Source: Nostoc spongiaeforme FACHB-130 (GTDB lineage Bacteria; Cyanobacteriota; Cyanobacteriia; Cyanobacteriales; Nostocaceae). Taken from it: a stretch of 64,000 nucleotides of DNA. The notes below the pieces were generated by a model. That model searched no databases and had not been told where the DNA came from. It saw only the letters and a list, made by a program, of their open reading frames with translations. The stretch is from the NCBI RefSeq assembly GCF_014698475.1, contig NZ_JACJTB010000001.1, forward strand, positions 310,001 through 374,000. Direction: 5' to 3'. The position numbers were made by a program, and so were the translations under genes. Below are positions 1 through 10,964 of the stretch, piece after piece. Within the stretch, counting starts at the first letter, position 1. Each line of letters starts with the position of its first letter.

Positions 1-290
1 GGATCTGGTTGTTCAAGAGGGCGCGATCGCATCATCCGGTCAAATGCCATCAACTCTGATGACTGTAATAATCCCGAAGGTCGCACTACTCCCATCAGTA
101 AGCCGACAATGATCACACTGGCTAAGAATGCAGTTTGAAATTTTGAAGAGCGCCGCAGTGGTCTCAACTTTCCGTTGACACTTGGTGGTTCTGCTTCTGC
201 TGGTTTCTTTGATTCCTGCATATATCGCAGAACTGTTATGAATGCGCCTGCTGCTGCTGCTAGGGCTGAAATTAGGCTTGGTAAATCCAT
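1..290 (-). CDS. CHASE2-domain sensor protein, N-terminal part (runs off the left edge)
   Basis: A minus-strand frame opens with ATG at 290 and stays open to base 1, giving 96 residues. The N-terminus has a small hydrophobic stretch (residues about 5-22), a charged Pro/Glu linker, a clear membrane helix (about 52-65, FLASVIIVGLLMG) and then a DRMMRSRP segment. A short membrane helix followed by D-x(3)-R-x-RP is how CHASE2 extracellular sensor domains begin in cyanobacteria, where they head Ser/Thr kinases, adenylate cyclases and histidine kinases. The output domain lies outside the window, so the product type is unknown. The first residues could instead belong to a small N-terminal anchor. 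Confidence 0.6.
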   Translation of the reverse strand, partial: MDLPSLISALAAAAGAFITVLRYMQESKKPAEAEPPSVNGKLRPLRRSSKFQTAFLASVIIVGLLMGVVRPSGLLQSSELMAFDRMMRSRPLEQPD

Positions 291-900
291 AGAACTCCTA
301 TGATCTGGAATTGCGACCAGTCAAAACGTGGATTAGAGTTCAAATCCGAGATAATTACTGCGCCAATATATTAAAGTGAATACTCCAGAAAAATATCGAA
401 TTGATAAACCTATACGGTGTAATGATTGCTTCAACTCAGTACGAGATTGTTGATTACTTTTAACTCAATGCTTGATACCTACCAAAAGGTTACCTTTTTA
501 GTAACAAACAAGTACCAATTCGTAAATAAATTTTATAGTAAGAGCAATTTTTACAAATTTTGAATAATAATGAAATTTAGTCATATATAGCCCTCTTCCG
601 TCAGTCTCTGAAAACTTTTGCCATTTCTGAATTCTAAAGCTTTTGTATAGCAAGCGATCGCCAGATTATTTCTTAATAACAAATACAAGACCTATTTTTT
701 TCTAATAGGAAAGCCTATATTGACTGACTAATAAAGCTTTCAGAGATTGACTGTACGGAAAGTGACAGAAGAGGGGTAAAAACAGATGAGAGAACTAATT
801 TTGAAGGTGCAAAAATGAGAAATATCTCTAGGTAAGAAATTTACACTCACCATCATTAAAAGCTGGAACTTATAATATCCAATATCCCGATCGCAATGAT
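291..900. other. 610-bp intergenic region with a decayed inverted repeat
   Basis: No gene is seen between the divergent CHASE2 gene and the creatininase gene. The stretch is AT-rich. It contains an imperfect inverted repeat pairing about 589-618 with about 735-777, enclosing one HIP1 site. It presumably carries both divergent promoters, but I could not assign -35/-10 boxes. Confidence 0.5.
589..777. repeat. Imperfect terminal-inverted-repeat element (MITE-like remnant)
   Basis: The left end reads CCCTCTTCCGTCAGTCTCTG and the right end reads, on the other strand, CCCCTCTTCTGTCAC then CAATCTCTGAAAG. The two ends match as inverted repeats of about 25-30 bp with a few mismatches and a small insertion. 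They enclose about 120 bp without coding capacity. This is what a decayed non-autonomous element would leave, but a chance or regulatory structure is possible. Confidence 0.4.
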
Positions 901-1707
901 ATGCACAGCTTTATTCCCCCAGAACGCTTTTTTCCTTACCTGACTTGGACTGAAATCCAAGATATGCCCAATAAAGAAAATGTGGTAATTATCCAGCCAG
1001 TCGGCGCAATTGAACAACATGGCCCCCATTTACCATTGATTGTAGATGCGGCGATTGGTGTTGGTGTTTTGGGGAAAGCCTTGGCTAAGTTAGATGTAAA
1101 TATTCCTGCTTATGCCTTGCCGACTCTGTATTATGGGAAATCTAACGAACACTGGCACTTTCCTGGCACAATTACTCTGAGTTCGGAAACTCTGACAGCC
1201 ACAATTATGGAAGTGGGAGAAAGTCTTTATCGGGCTGGGTTTAGAAAATTGGTGTTGATGAACTCCCACGGCGGACAACCCCAAATTATGCAAATGGCGG
1301 CGCGAGATTTACACGTTAAGTATGATGACTTTTTAGTATTTCCGTTGTTTACTTGGCGTGCGCCCAATATTACCAAAGAATTGCTCACACCCAAAGAAGC
1401 CAAACTTGGTATGCACGCCGGAGATGCGGAAACTAGCATTATGTTAGCAATATTACCAGAACAGGTAAAACTCGAAAAAGCTGTGGCTGAATACCCACCA
1501 GAACAGCCAAACAGTACTTTAATTAGTTGGGAAGGACAGTTACCAGTATCTTGGACGACGCGAGATATTAGTAAAAGTGGTGTAATTGGTGATCCAACAA
1601 CCGCCAGCAAAGAAAAAGGCGATCGCATCTTGGAATCTGTATCTGACGGTTGGGTGCAAGTAATTAAAGATATTTATGCTTTTAGACTACCAGAAAGCAT
1701 AATCTAG
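901..1707 (+). CDS. Creatininase-family protein (creatinine amidohydrolase-like)
   Basis: A 268-residue protein, a normal size for the family of binuclear metal amidohydrolases. The family's metal-binding motifs are visible: GAIEQHGPHLPL followed by an Asp (about residues 36-49), a second metal motif around SNEHWHFPGT (about 81-90), and NSHGG (about 121-125). Members hydrolyse cyclic or linear amides (creatinine, formamidopyrimidines, mycofactocin precursor), so the substrate here cannot be named. It stands alone, divergent from the CHASE2 gene and followed 57 bp later by a small membrane protein on the same strand. The family call is firm and the substrate unknown. Confidence 0.85.
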   Translation: MHSFIPPERFFPYLTWTEIQDMPNKENVVIIQPVGAIEQHGPHLPLIVDAAIGVGVLGKALAKLDVNIPAYALPTLYYGKSNEHWHFPGTITLSSETLTATIMEVGESLYRAGFRKLVLMNSHGGQPQIMQMAARDLHVKYDDFLVFPLFTWRAPNITKELLTPKEAKLGMHAGDAETSIMLAILPEQVKLEKAVAEYPPEQPNSTLISWEGQLPVSWTTRDISKSGVIGDPTTASKEKGDRILESVSDGWVQVIKDIYAFRLPESII

Positions 1708-1764
1708 ATTTGCTAGTCTAGAAATAGTAACTGCGCGTTAAAAAATATATTAATAGTCAAGACT

Positions 1765-2292
1765 ATGGCAAGATTTGAAAGTAATAGCCATCATTCTTAT
1801 AGTCAAGAAGATGTACAACGCATTCTTCAGTTAGCGATCGCTCGTCAGGCTGATAACCAAGAAAAAGAGTTTTCTTATGAATTACTCGTAGAAATTGCAG
1901 GTGAGTTAGATATATCACTAGAGTCTTTACAATTGGCAGAACAAGATTGGCGATCGCAACAAAATGAAATTCAACAGCGTCAAGCTTTCGATGCTTACCG
2001 TCTCGCAAAATTTAAAAAACGGTTAGGAAATTTTGCAATTGTCAATAGTTTTTTAATATTAGCTAATTATTTGATTATTTTGCCGAATATTCATTGGTCA
2101 CTGGGTATTTTGCTATTTTGGGGTTTAACAGTTGGGCTAGATTTTTGGAATAACTTTTATGCCAGAGGTGAAGCCTATGAAATCGCTTTTCAAAAATGGT
2201 ATCGCCAGCATCAGCTAAAACAAAATTTCAATACAGTGATGAAGACTGCCAATACACTGGTGAATAAATGGCTGAAGTCATTGCAGACTTAA
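1765..2292 (+). CDS. 2TM-domain membrane protein
   Basis: A 175-residue protein. The N-terminal half is soluble and helical (SYSQEDVQRILQLAIARQ, with a later EIAGELDISLESLQLAEQ segment). The second half has two adjacent membrane helices at about residues 92-108 and 112-128, flanked by an amphipathic AYRLAKFKKRLGNF segment. This arrangement is the 2TM domain common in cyanobacteria, often attached to histidine kinases or standing alone. Function unknown. It follows the creatininase gene by 57 bp and could be cotranscribed with it. Confidence 0.7.
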   Translation: MARFESNSHHSYSQEDVQRILQLAIARQADNQEKEFSYELLVEIAGELDISLESLQLAEQDWRSQQNEIQQRQAFDAYRLAKFKKRLGNFAIVNSFLILANYLIILPNIHWSLGILLFWGLTVGLDFWNNFYARGEAYEIAFQKWYRQHQLKQNFNTVMKTANTLVNKWLKSLQT

Positions 2293-2367
2293 AACATAGT
2301 TAAAATACACAACCTGCCTTCTCAAGCCGGAATTATTTCTCATCTGGAAATAGACTGGAGACTTTTT

Positions 2368-2964
2368 ATGACCGTAGCAGCAATAGCCAAACCAGCAAAA
2401 GAATCACCTCTGTTGTTTGAGGGAGTCACTTGGAGAGAATTTAAAGCAGTTGAGCAGTTATTAGACCGTCCAGGATATCGGCTGTCTTTTCTAGATGGAG
2501 TTTTGGAGATTCGCAGAAGGCCAGGAGAACCACACGAAACTTTTAAAAAGAGAATTGCCGGATTGTTAGAACTATACCTACTCATGGCAGGATTTGACTT
2601 TACTCCCACTGGTTCGATGACTTTAGAAAATGAAGCGGGTGGAGTAAAACGAGAAGCAGATGAATCTTATAAACTTGCTCCTGGTCGAGTACGTCCTGAT
2701 TTAGTAATTGAAGTGGTGTTTACGAGTGGCGGCATTAACAAATTGGAAGCATACAAGCGGCTGTTGATTTCTGAAGTGTGGTTTTGGGAAGATGGCGCTT
2801 TGGAAGTGTATCACCTGCGGCAAAACGGCGAAACACTAGACTATGAAAGAATATCCAGTAGTGAAGAAGTCAAAGGCATCGATTTGGATTTGTTGCAACG
2901 CTGCATTAATATGGTTAACCATGTTGATGCCATCAAAACTTTTCAACAGGCTTTGGCAAAATAA
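2368..2964 (+). CDS. Uma2-family putative endonuclease (DUF820)
   Basis: A 198-residue protein of the Uma2 family, PD-(D/E)XK-fold putative nucleases greatly expanded in cyanobacteria. Visible family features are the N-terminal TWREFKAVEQLLDRPGYRLSF segment, GVLEIRRRPGEPHE, the acidic metal-ligand segment RVRPDLVIEVVFTSGG (about 111-126) and KLEAYKRLLISEVWFWEDG. The PDLVIEV and KLEAY motifs supply the expected acidic/Lys residues. Biological role is not established for the family. A GGAGACTTTTT segment precedes the ATG. Another Uma2 gene is at 34678 and a decayed one at 54214. Confidence 0.85.
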   Translation: MTVAAIAKPAKESPLLFEGVTWREFKAVEQLLDRPGYRLSFLDGVLEIRRRPGEPHETFKKRIAGLLELYLLMAGFDFTPTGSMTLENEAGGVKREADESYKLAPGRVRPDLVIEVVFTSGGINKLEAYKRLLISEVWFWEDGALEVYHLRQNGETLDYERISSSEEVKGIDLDLLQRCINMVNHVDAIKTFQQALAK

Positions 2965-3253
2965 CGGACTTTTGCTATATAGCAGTCGAAGGATAGGTGA
3001 AGACATTTCAAAAGTATGAATGTCAGGTTTAGTAAAACTTTTGCCTCCTGCCTTCTGCCTCCTGCCTTGAAAGTGCTGAGTAAATCAATTTTGGATTTTA
3101 AATTTTGGATTTTAGATTAGGAAACTCTTTCAATCTAAAATCGGCAATCCAAAATCTAAAATTCTTCTGCCTTCTGCCTTCTGCTATAAATACACACAGC
3201 GAAGCAAAGGTTGATGAATTCTTTTACAACGCTGCTGTGTCTCTACTGTGAGT
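2965..3253. repeat. Intergenic repeat region with palindromic TTTTGGATTTT/AATCTAAAA motifs
   Basis: No gene. It carries tandem copies of tgcctcctgccttc and an inverted repeat TTTTAGATT (about 3109-3118) / AATCTAAAA (about 3132-3140) extended by further copies of TTTTGGATTTT and its complement. The same sequence family recurs at 38298-38430. The hairpin lies between two convergent genes (Uma2 and the giant kinase) and could act as a bidirectional terminator. Confidence 0.6.
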
Positions 3254-6200
3254 TTACCGATATAGCCAGACGCGCAATAAAGACAGCAATTGTTCAATAT
3301 CTACGGGTTTGGTGATGTAATCGGATGCGCCGGACTCGATGCACTTTTCGCGATCGCCTTGCATGGCTTTGGCGGTAAGAGCAATAATTGGCAAGGTGAC
3401 GAATCGGTTATTTTGGCGAATTAGGCGTGTTGTCTCGTAACCATCCATTTCCGGCATCATCACATCCATTAACACCACATCAATATCTGATGTAGTTTCT
3501 AACATGGTGATGCCATCTCTGCCATTTTCTGCATACATCACCTGCATGTGATAGCGTTCTAGCATACTGGTTAAAGCGAAGATATTACGGACATCATCAT
3601 CAACAATTAATACTTTCTTGTTTGCCAGTATGTAGTCACGAGAGTGCAGTTCTTCGAGAATTTGGCGTTTGGGTTCTGGTAAATTTGCTTGGACTCGGTG
3701 TAAAAATAATGTCGTTTCATCAAGGAGGCGTTCGGGCGATCGCACGTCTTTGACGATAATAGTCTCGGTAATGCGTCGTAGTTCGAGTTCTTGGGCTTTG
3801 GTTAATTCGATACCAGTGTAAATAATGATGGGTAATGATTCACCATTGGGCTGCTGTTTGATTTGTTGAAGCAGTTCAAACCCATTCATATCAGGTAGCC
3901 CTAAATCGAGAACCAGACAATCAAAGGGTTGGGCATTAATCGCCTCTAAAGCGGCGGCACCAGTGGCGACGGCAGTAGTGGCGACATCGCTATTACCAAT
4001 TAACTCAACAATGCTATGGCGTTGGGTGTCGTCATCTTCTACTACTAGCAAACTCTTCACCCGCCGTTCGACAAAACCTTTGATTTTATTTAAAGCCTCG
4101 GAGATAGTTTCGCTGCTGGCTGGTTTTTGCAGATATGCTAATGCACCTAATTGCAAACTCCGGCGTTTTCCTTCTTCGACGGTCATGATATGAACCGGAA
4201 TGTGACGGGTATTTGCGTCATGTTTTAACCTGTCGAGGACTGTCCAACCATCCATATCGGGTAGGCGAATATCGAGTAAAATCCCGGCGGGTTGGAATTG
4301 CTGCGCCAGGGCTAAACCATTACTACCACTTTGGGCGGCGATGACTTTAAAACCTTGCTGCTGCGCCATATCCAAGAGGATGCGAGCAAAATGAATGTCA
4401 TCTTCGACAATTAATAATACGCGATCGCTATTTTGAATATCAATGCGATCGTCTTCTAGGAGTGCTGAGTGCTGAGTTGGGAGTTGGGAGTGGGGAGTTG
4501 GGAGTGGGGGGTTGGGAGTTGGGGGTTGGGGAGTGAGAACTAGTTGAGATGTGGGTTCTGGCAGAATGAAGGTGGAGTCGGAATCAAATTGGGGTAAGTA
4601 GAAGGTAAATGTACTACCTTGACTGACGTTACTTACCAAGGTGATTTCGCCATCAAATAAACGGGCGATTTCGCGGCTGATGGATAAGCCTAAACCTGTA
4701 CCGCCGTATTTGCGGCTGGTGGTACCGTCGGCTTGTTGGAAGGCTTCAAAAATCACTTTTTGTTTTTCCGGGGCGATCCCAATTCCCGTATCTATCACGG
4801 AAAAGGCGACTACCATTGGGGCGCGGTTCAAGGCTTCTTGATTAATACTCCACCCCTGCTTGGCGACTTCAATGCGTAAGCGCACCTCTCCCCGTTCAGT
4901 GAATTTAAAGGCGTTGGAAAGCAGATTTTTCAGGACTTGTAACAAGCGTTTTGGGTCAGTATAAATGGCTTTGGGTAAATCAGCACCGGTTTCAATGGTG
5001 AAATTGAGTCCTTTATCTTGGGCGATTTGGCGAAAGGTGCGTTCTGTTTGATCTCGCAAATCGGTGACTAACATCTGCGACATATCAATTGACATCGTTC
5101 CCGACTCAATTTTTGCCAAATCCAAAATGTCATTAATTAACGCCAACAAGTCATTCCCCGCCGAGTAAATTGTGCGGCTGTATTCCACTTGTTTGTTGCT
5201 GAGGTTGCCATCGATGTTATCAGTTAACAACTTCGCTAAAATTAACAAACTATTTAACGGTGTCCGCAGTTCATGGGACATATTGGCGAGAAATTCAGAT
5301 TTGTATTTGGATGACAGCGCCAATTGTTCGGCTTTTTCTTCCAAAGAAAGTCTCGCTTGTTCAATTTCCAGGTTTTTGCGTTCAACTTCTTTCTTTTGCA
5401 ACGCCAGTAATTCGGCTTTTTCTTCGAGTTCGGCGTTGGTTTGTTGGAGTTCTTCTTGTTGTTTCTTGAGTAAATCTTCGGAAGTTTTGAGAGACTGGGC
5501 TTGTTGTTCGAGGCGTTTGTTGGTTTCTTTGAGTTCGTTTTGTTGAGTTTGCAGTTCTTCGGCTAAAGATTGCGATTGTTTGAGTAGTTCTTCGGTACGC
5601 ATGGAAGCGGCAATAGTATTGAGAACGATCGCAATACTTTCGGTGAGTTGGTCGAAGAAGGTTAAATGAATTTCACTAAAGCGGCGGAAGGATGCGAGTT
5701 CAATCACGGCGGTGACTTGTCCTTCAAACAACACAGGTAAAACCACAGCGTTGAGTGGGGAGGCTTCACCCAAACCCGAACTAATCTTGACATAATCACT
5801 CGGTACTTCACTTAACAAAATTCGCTCTTTTTCTAAAGCGCATTGTCCGACCAAACCTTCACCCAAATGGAAACGATTGGCTAGATGTTTGCGTTCGCGG
5901 TAGGCGTAACTGCTGAGTAATTTCAGATATACCTGTTGTTGTTCGCCAGCATCCATTAAGTAAAATACGCCATGTTGTGCGCCTACCAGGGGTGCAAGTT
6001 CCGAGAGAATGAGTTTGGAGACGGTTTCTAAGTCGCGCTGACCTTGCAACATCCGGGTAAATTTGGCGAGGTTGGTCTTTAACCAGTCTTGTTCGGTGTT
6101 CTTTTGGGTAGTCTCGCGCAAGTTGGCAATCATCTGGTTGATGTTGTCTTTTAAGATTGCTACTTCTCCTAGTGCTTCTACGGAAATTGACCGGGTTAAA

Positions 6201-9200
6201 TCGCCTTTTGTTACCGCCGTTGCCACTTCGGCGATCGCCCGTAGCTGAGTTGTCAGAGTTGCGGCTAGTTCATTTACGTTATCTGTTAGGTCTTTCCAGG
6301 TTCCCGCCGCCCCTGGAACCTTGGCTTGTCCGCCCAGTTTACCCTCAATTCCCACTTCCCGCGCTACGGTTGTTACCTGATTGGCAAAGGTCGCTAGGGT
6401 ATCAATCATTTCATTGATGGTTTCTGCTAAGGTTTCAATTTCACCCTTCGCATCTAACATCAATTTCCGCTTCAAATCTCCATTCGCTACGGCGGTGACA
6501 ACTCGCGCAATTCCTCGCACTTGGGCGGTTAAGTTCCCCGCCATCGAGTTTACATTGTCGGTGAGGTCTTTCCAGGTTCCCGCCACACCTTGCACCACAG
6601 CTTGACCACCTAATTTTCCTTCTGTACCCACCTCACGCGCTACCCGCGTTACTTCACTGGCGAAGGAACTGAGTTGATCCACCATCGTATTAATCGTGTT
6701 TTTCAAGTCGAGAATTTCACCCTTCACATCAACGGTGATTTTCTTCGACAAGTCACCATTCGCCACCGCCTTGGTTACTTCGGCGATGTTCCTTACCTGG
6801 GCGGTTAAGTTCCCCGCCATTGAGTTTACATTGTCGGTGAGGTCTTTCCACGTCCCACCAACGCCGCGGACATAAGCTTGGACACCAAGTTTTCCTTCTG
6901 TTCCCACCTCTCTTGCTACTCTAGTTACCTCACTGGCGAAGGAATTAAGTTGATCCACCATTGTATTAATCGTGTTTTTCAACTCCAGAATTTCACCCTT
7001 CACATCGACGGTGATTTTCTTGGATAAGTCGCCATTCGCCACCGCCGTTGCAACTTCCGCAATATTCCGTACTTGTCCGGTCAGATTTCCCGCCATCAAG
7101 TTCACGTTGTCGGTGAGGTCTTTCCAGGTTCCCGCTACACCCCGTACTTCTGCTTGGACACCGAGTTTCCCTTCTGTTCCCACTTCTCGCGCTACTCTTG
7201 TAACCTCCGACGCGAAGGAATTGAGTTGATCCACCATTGTATTAATCGTGTTTTTCAACTCCAGAATTTCACCTTTCACATCCACAGTGATTTTCTTGGA
7301 CAAGTCGCCATTCGCCACCGCCGTTGTCACTTCCGCGATGTTTCTTACCTGGGCTGTCAAACTTCCCGCCATGAAGTTTACAGAGTCAGTCAAATCTTTC
7401 CACGTCCCCGCCACACCTTTAACATCGGCTTGGACACCTAACTTACCTTCGCTTCCTACCTCTCGCGCCACCCTGGTTACTTCCGATGCGAAGGAATTAA
7501 GTTGATCCACCATGATATTGATCGTGTTTTTCAACTCCAGAATTTCGCCTTTAACTTGGACAGTGATTTTTTTCGATAAATCCCCGTTGGCGATCGCAGT
7601 TGCAACTTCCGCTATACTACGTACTTGGTCGGTGAGGTTCCCCGCCATCATATTCACCGCACCTGTTAAGTCTTTCCAGGTTCCCGCCACGCCGCGCACT
7701 TCCGCTTGGACACCCAGTTTACCTTCTGTACCTACTTCCCGCGCTACTCTTGTTACTTCTGATGCAAAGGAACTGAGTTGATCCACCATTGTATTAATCG
7801 TGTTCTTCAACTCCAAAATTTCACCCTTCACATCCACGGTGATTTTCTTAGACAAGTCCCCATTCGCCACCGCCGTTGTCACATCCGCAATGTTTCTTAC
7901 CTGGGCTGTCAAACTTCCCGCCATGAAATTTACGCTGTCGGTTAAATCCTTCCAAGTCCCCGCCACGCCACGCACTTCCGCTTGGACACCCAGCTTACCT
8001 TCACTTCCTACCTCTCGCGCCACCCTTGTTACTTCACTAGCAAAGGAATTGAGTTGATCCACCATTGTATTAATCGTGTTCTTCAACTCCAGAATTTCAC
8101 CCTTCACATCCACAGTGATTTTCTTCGACAAGTCACCATTCGCCACCGCCGTTGTCACTTCCGCGATGTTTCTTACCTGGGCTGTCAAACTTCCCGCCAT
8201 GAAATTCACAGAGTCAGTCAAATCCTTCCACGTCCCCGCCACACCTTTAACGTCGGCTTGGACACCGAGTTTTCCTTCACTTCCTACCTCTCGCGCCACC
8301 CTGGTTACTTCTGATGCAAAGGAACTGAGTTGATCCACCATGATATTGATCGTGTTCTTCAACTCTAGAATTTCGCCCTTCACATCCACAGTAATTTTCT
8401 TCGATAAATCACCATTAGCGATCGCTGTCGCCACTTCCGCAATATTACGTACCTGACCTGTCAGATTTCCTGCCATCAAATTCACATTATCAGTGAGGTC
8501 TTTCCAGGTTCCCGCCACACCCCGCACTTCGGCTTGGACACCGAGTTTACCTTCTGTTCCCACCTCTCTAGCCACCCGCGTTACTTCCGATGCGAAGGAA
8601 TTGAGTTGATCCACCATTGTATTAATCGTGTTCTTCAACTCCAGAATTTCACCCTTCACATCGACGGTGATTTTCTTGGACAAGTCGCCATTCGCCACCG
8701 CCGTTGTCACTTCCGCGATGTTTCTTACCTGGGCTGTCAAACTTCCCGCCATGAAGTTTACCGAGTCAGTCAAATCTTTCCATGTCCCCGCCACACCTTT
8801 AACGTCGGCTTGGACACCTAACTTACCTTCGCTTCCTACCTCTCGCGCCACCCTGGTTACTTCTGACACAAAGGAACTGAGTTGATCCACCATGATATTG
8901 ATCGTGTTCTTCAGTTCGAGAATTTCACCCTTCACATCTACAGTGATTTTCTTGGATAAATCACCATTAGCGATCGCTGTCGCAACTTCTGCAATGTTTC
9001 TTACCTGTCCCGTCAGATTTCCCGCCATTAAATTCACATTATCGGTGAGGTCTTTCCAAGTTCCCGCCACACCCCGCACTTCGGCTTGGACACCAAGTTT
9101 TCCTTCCGTCCCCACTTCCCGCGCTACTCTAGTTACTTCCGACGCGAAGGAGTTCAACTGATCCACCATTGTGTTGACGGTGTTTTTCAACTCTAGAATT

Positions 9201-9889
9201 TCGCCTTTGACATTGACGGTGATTTTTTTCGATAAATCACCGTTGGCGATCGCGGTGGCAACTTCCGCAATATTACGTACTTGCCCGGTAAGATTTCCTG
9301 CCATCAAATTCACGTTATCGGTGAGGTCTTTCCAAGTTCCCGCCACACCCCGCACTTCTGCTTGGACACCGAGTTTACCTTCTGTTCCGACTTCCCGCGC
9401 TACCCTGGTAACTTCACTGGCAAAGGAACCGAGTCGGTCTACCATTGTGTTAACTATATTGGCTGTTTGCAGAAACTCGCCTTTGAGGGGTTTACCATCT
9501 ATTTCTGTGGCGATGGTTTGAGACAAATCCCCATTAGCTACCGCACGAATTACTCTTGTAGTCTCGGCTGTTGGTTGGACTAAATCTGTAATTAGAGTAT
9601 TGACAGAATTCACACAATCTGACCAAGAACCCCGCACAGTTCCCAAAGAGGCGCGTTCTGTAATTTTTCCGTCTTTCCCAACCACATTCCCAATGCGCTG
9701 GAGTTCTAACGCCATCCGCTCATTTTGGTCAATAATGTCGTTGAGCGTGTCAGCAATTTTACCTGCTAAACCAGTATTTTCTACGGACATCCGAACCGAA
9801 AAGTCACCTTTTTTCACAGCAGTGAGTGTTTTCAGCAATTGTTTTAAATCAAGATTGTCGCTTTCTCTGGTTAACTGTTCGGTTGCCAT
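3254..9889 (-). CDS. Giant poly-HAMP hybrid histidine kinase with GAF and three receiver domains
   Basis: A 2211-residue cytoplasmic hybrid kinase with no membrane helix. Order: N-terminal HAMP-like segments (about 1-155); twelve near-identical 92-residue HAMP-pair repeats (about 156-1260), each with VAREVGxEGKLG and [13 protein letters not shown] domain (about 1270-1420); coiled coil (about 1425-1520); HisKA with phospho-acceptor His in SHELRTPLN (about 1539); HATPase with GTGLGLSIS (to about 1765); a Pro-rich linker; and receivers REC1 ([12 protein letters not shown], from about 1821), REC2 ([12 protein letters not shown], from about 1946) and REC3 ([13 protein letters not shown], about 2090-2211). 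The repeat arrangement recalls fungal group III (Nik1-type) osmosensing kinases, and soluble poly-HAMP stacks are thought to relay conformational signals. The input is unknown. All three phospho-acceptor Asp residues are present, so a phosphorelay is likely. The gene has no operon partner. Confidence 0.92.
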   Translation of the reverse strand: MATEQLTRESDNLDLKQLLKTLTAVKKGDFSVRMSVENTGLAGKIADTLNDIIDQNERMALELQRIGNVVGKDGKITERASLGTVRGSWSDCVNSVNTLITDLVQPTAETTRVIRAVANGDLSQTIATEIDGKPLKGEFLQTANIVNTMVDRLGSFASEVTRVAREVGTEGKLGVQAEVRGVAGTWKDLTDNVNLMAGNLTGQVRNIAEVATAIANGDLSKKITVNVKGEILELKNTVNTMVDQLNSFASEVTRVAREVGTEGKLGVQAEVRGVAGTWKDLTDNVNLMAGNLTGQVRNIAEVATAIANGDLSKKITVDVKGEILELKNTINIMVDQLSSFVSEVTRVAREVGSEGKLGVQADVKGVAGTWKDLTDSVNFMAGSLTAQVRNIAEVTTAVANGDLSKKITVDVKGEILELKNTINTMVDQLNSFASEVTRVAREVGTEGKLGVQAEVRGVAGTWKDLTDNVNLMAGNLTGQVRNIAEVATAIANGDLSKKITVDVKGEILELKNTINIMVDQLSSFASEVTRVAREVGSEGKLGVQADVKGVAGTWKDLTDSVNFMAGSLTAQVRNIAEVTTAVANGDLSKKITVDVKGEILELKNTINTMVDQLNSFASEVTRVAREVGSEGKLGVQAEVRGVAGTWKDLTDSVNFMAGSLTAQVRNIADVTTAVANGDLSKKITVDVKGEILELKNTINTMVDQLSSFASEVTRVAREVGTEGKLGVQAEVRGVAGTWKDLTGAVNMMAGNLTDQVRSIAEVATAIANGDLSKKITVQVKGEILELKNTINIMVDQLNSFASEVTRVAREVGSEGKLGVQADVKGVAGTWKDLTDSVNFMAGSLTAQVRNIAEVTTAVANGDLSKKITVDVKGEILELKNTINTMVDQLNSFASEVTRVAREVGTEGKLGVQAEVRGVAGTWKDLTDNVNLMAGNLTGQVRNIAEVATAVANGDLSKKITVDVKGEILELKNTINTMVDQLNSFASEVTRVAREVGTEGKLGVQAYVRGVGGTWKDLTDNVNSMAGNLTAQVRNIAEVTKAVANGDLSKKITVDVKGEILDLKNTINTMVDQLSSFASEVTRVAREVGTEGKLGGQAVVQGVAGTWKDLTDNVNSMAGNLTAQVRGIARVVTAVANGDLKRKLMLDAKGEIETLAETINEMIDTLATFANQVTTVAREVGIEGKLGGQAKVPGAAGTWKDLTDNVNELAATLTTQLRAIAEVATAVTKGDLTRSISVEALGEVAILKDNINQMIANLRETTQKNTEQDWLKTNLAKFTRMLQGQRDLETVSKLILSELAPLVGAQHGVFYLMDAGEQQQVYLKLLSSYAYRERKHLANRFHLGEGLVGQCALEKERILLSEVPSDYVKISSGLGEASPLNAVVLPVLFEGQVTAVIELASFRRFSEIHLTFFDQLTESIAIVLNTIAASMRTEELLKQSQSLAEELQTQQNELKETNKRLEQQAQSLKTSEDLLKKQQEELQQTNAELEEKAELLALQKKEVERKNLEIEQARLSLEEKAEQLALSSKYKSEFLANMSHELRTPLNSLLILAKLLTDNIDGNLSNKQVEYSRTIYSAGNDLLALINDILDLAKIESGTMSIDMSQMLVTDLRDQTERTFRQIAQDKGLNFTIETGADLPKAIYTDPKRLLQVLKNLLSNAFKFTERGEVRLRIEVAKQGWSINQEALNRAPMVVAFSVIDTGIGIAPEKQKVIFEAFQQADGTTSRKYGGTGLGLSISREIARLFDGEITLVSNVSQGSTFTFYLPQFDSDSTFILPEPTSQLVLTPQPPTPNPPLPTPHSQLPTQHSALLEDDRIDIQNSDRVLLIVEDDIHFARILLDMAQQQGFKVIAAQSGSNGLALAQQFQPAGILLDIRLPDMDGWTVLDRLKHDANTRHIPVHIMTVEEGKRRSLQLGALAYLQKPASSETISEALNKIKGFVERRVKSLLVVEDDDTQRHSIVELIGNSDVATTAVATGAAALEAINAQPFDCLVLDLGLPDMNGFELLQQIKQQPNGESLPIIIYTGIELTKAQELELRRITETIIVKDVRSPERLLDETTLFLHRVQANLPEPKRQILEELHSRDYILANKKVLIVDDDVRNIFALTSMLERYHMQVMYAENGRDGITMLETTSDIDVVLMDVMMPEMDGYETTRLIRQNNRFVTLPIIALTAKAMQGDREKCIESGASDYITKPVDIEQLLSLLRVWLYR
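4461..4545. repeat. G-rich short tandem repeat inside the giant kinase gene
   Basis: Consists of gtgctgagtgctgag followed by repeated GGGAGTT/GGGAGTGG units. In frame on the minus strand it encodes the Pro/Thr/His/Ser-rich linker between HATPase and REC1. The same gtgctgag motif is intergenic elsewhere in the window (about 12799, 39126, 55533). The plus strand has many GGG runs with 2-4-nt loops and could form a G-quadruplex. Confidence 0.75.
6110..9421 (-). repeat. Twelve-copy 276-bp coding tandem repeat (HAMP pairs)
   Basis: Twelve consecutive 276-bp units, each encoding 92 residues from [12 protein letters not shown] to MVDQLxSF. Units fall into subtypes: A ([14 protein letters not shown] with [13 protein letters not shown]) and B ([14 protein letters not shown] with [13 protein letters not shown]), plus hybrid units. 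The last two units (about 6110-6661) are the most diverged. The periodicity is directly visible in recurring identical stretches 276 bp apart. Confidence 0.9.
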
Positions 9890-10359
9890 TGCTATATCCT
9901 TGGGAAAATGCGGAGTATTGTTAGGGTAATGAGATTAATACTGAACACTACTGCTTAAGAGCGTCGCTATGCAGTTAAATTATTCAATAATCATTGCTAA
10001 TCCAGACAGCTACTACAAAAAAATAGGTGTCTTAGATGAATAGGTTGAAGCTTGAGTACAAACGCTTGTTAGAAGATAATTTCTTTGCTGATTTTTAACT
10101 AAATTCATGCTGAAGGTAGTTAAAAATCATTTTTAAGATACCAGATTTATTATTAATAACTATCAATTATTTTAACTCTATAAGTTAGTTAACTTTAGGA
10201 TGGCGGAGATATTATTTCTATCTAACGAAAGATAGAGGACAATCAGAGACAAATTTGTTATTCTCATATGCCTTTAACGCTGAGGAACGCAAGGTCAGCG
10301 CAAAGTAACGCAGAGTTAGGTTACGCTGACGTATTGATAAATTACAAAAGGTAAAATTT
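9890..10359. other. 470-bp intergenic region upstream of the giant kinase
   Basis: AT-rich, with no convincing gene on either strand. It should hold the promoter of the minus-strand kinase near 9900-10000 and the end of the ureEFG transcript near 10360. Around 10275-10330 is a degenerate aacgc(t/a)gaggaacgcaaggt-type repeat of the kind common between cyanobacterial genes. Confidence 0.5.
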
Positions 10360-10956
10360 TTAAATCAGATATTTACAAACGAAGTTAATTACCTCAGCTA
10401 AACCTGATTGAGTTTTTAAATTAGTAAAAATAAAAGGTTTATCACCGCGCATTTTTTTCGCATCGCGTTCCATAATGCTTAAATCTGCACCTACAAATGG
10501 TGCAAGGTCAGTTTTATTAATCACTAATAAATCAGATTTGGTAATTCCTGGGCCGCCTTTGCGGGGAATTTTATCGCCAGCAGCCACATCAATAACATAG
10601 ATAGTTAAATCGACTAATTCGGGGCTGAAAGTAGCGGCTAAATTATCACCGCCACTTTCTAAAAAGACTAAATCTAAATTATGAAAACGCTCTTCTAACT
10701 GTTCAATCGCAGCTAAATTCATTGAAGCATCTTCTCTAATCGCCGTGTGGGGACAACCACCAGTTTCTACACCCAAAATGCGATCGCTTGCTAAAGCCTG
10801 AGAACGCACCAAAAACTGTGCATCCTCCTGAGTATAAATATCATTCGTCACCACAGCAAGATGATAGCGATCGCGCAACGCTTTACATAAAGCATCCACT
10901 AACGCCGTCTTCCCCGAACCCACCGGGCCTGCAACACCTACTCGAAATGCGGTCAT
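10360..10956 (-). CDS. ureG: Urease accessory GTPase UreG
   Basis: A 198-residue SIMIBI-class GTPase that drives GTP-dependent nickel delivery to apo-urease with UreD, UreE and UreF. The P-loop [10 protein letters not shown] is at about residues 10-19. The metal-binding Cys-Pro-His of the family is present ([15 protein letters not shown], about 66-80), followed by FLESGGDNL and the NKTD guanine-recognition motif (about 147-150). Length matches the family. It is the last gene of ureE-ureF-ureG on the minus strand, starting 74 bp after ureF. The structural subunits ureABC and ureD are not in the window. Confidence 0.95.
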   Translation of the reverse strand: MTAFRVGVAGPVGSGKTALVDALCKALRDRYHLAVVTNDIYTQEDAQFLVRSQALASDRILGVETGGCPHTAIREDASMNLAAIEQLEERFHNLDLVFLESGGDNLAATFSPELVDLTIYVIDVAAGDKIPRKGGPGITKSDLLVINKTDLAPFVGADLSIMERDAKKMRGDKPFIFTNLKTQSGLAEVINFVCKYLI

Positions 10957-10964
10957 AAGTTAAA

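Noticed and set aside
6381-9521. A ladder of plus-strand open frames (85-89 residues, 276 bp apart)
   Set aside because: They are antisense shadows of the HAMP repeat array, near-identical because the repeats are; codon use supports the minus-strand gene only.
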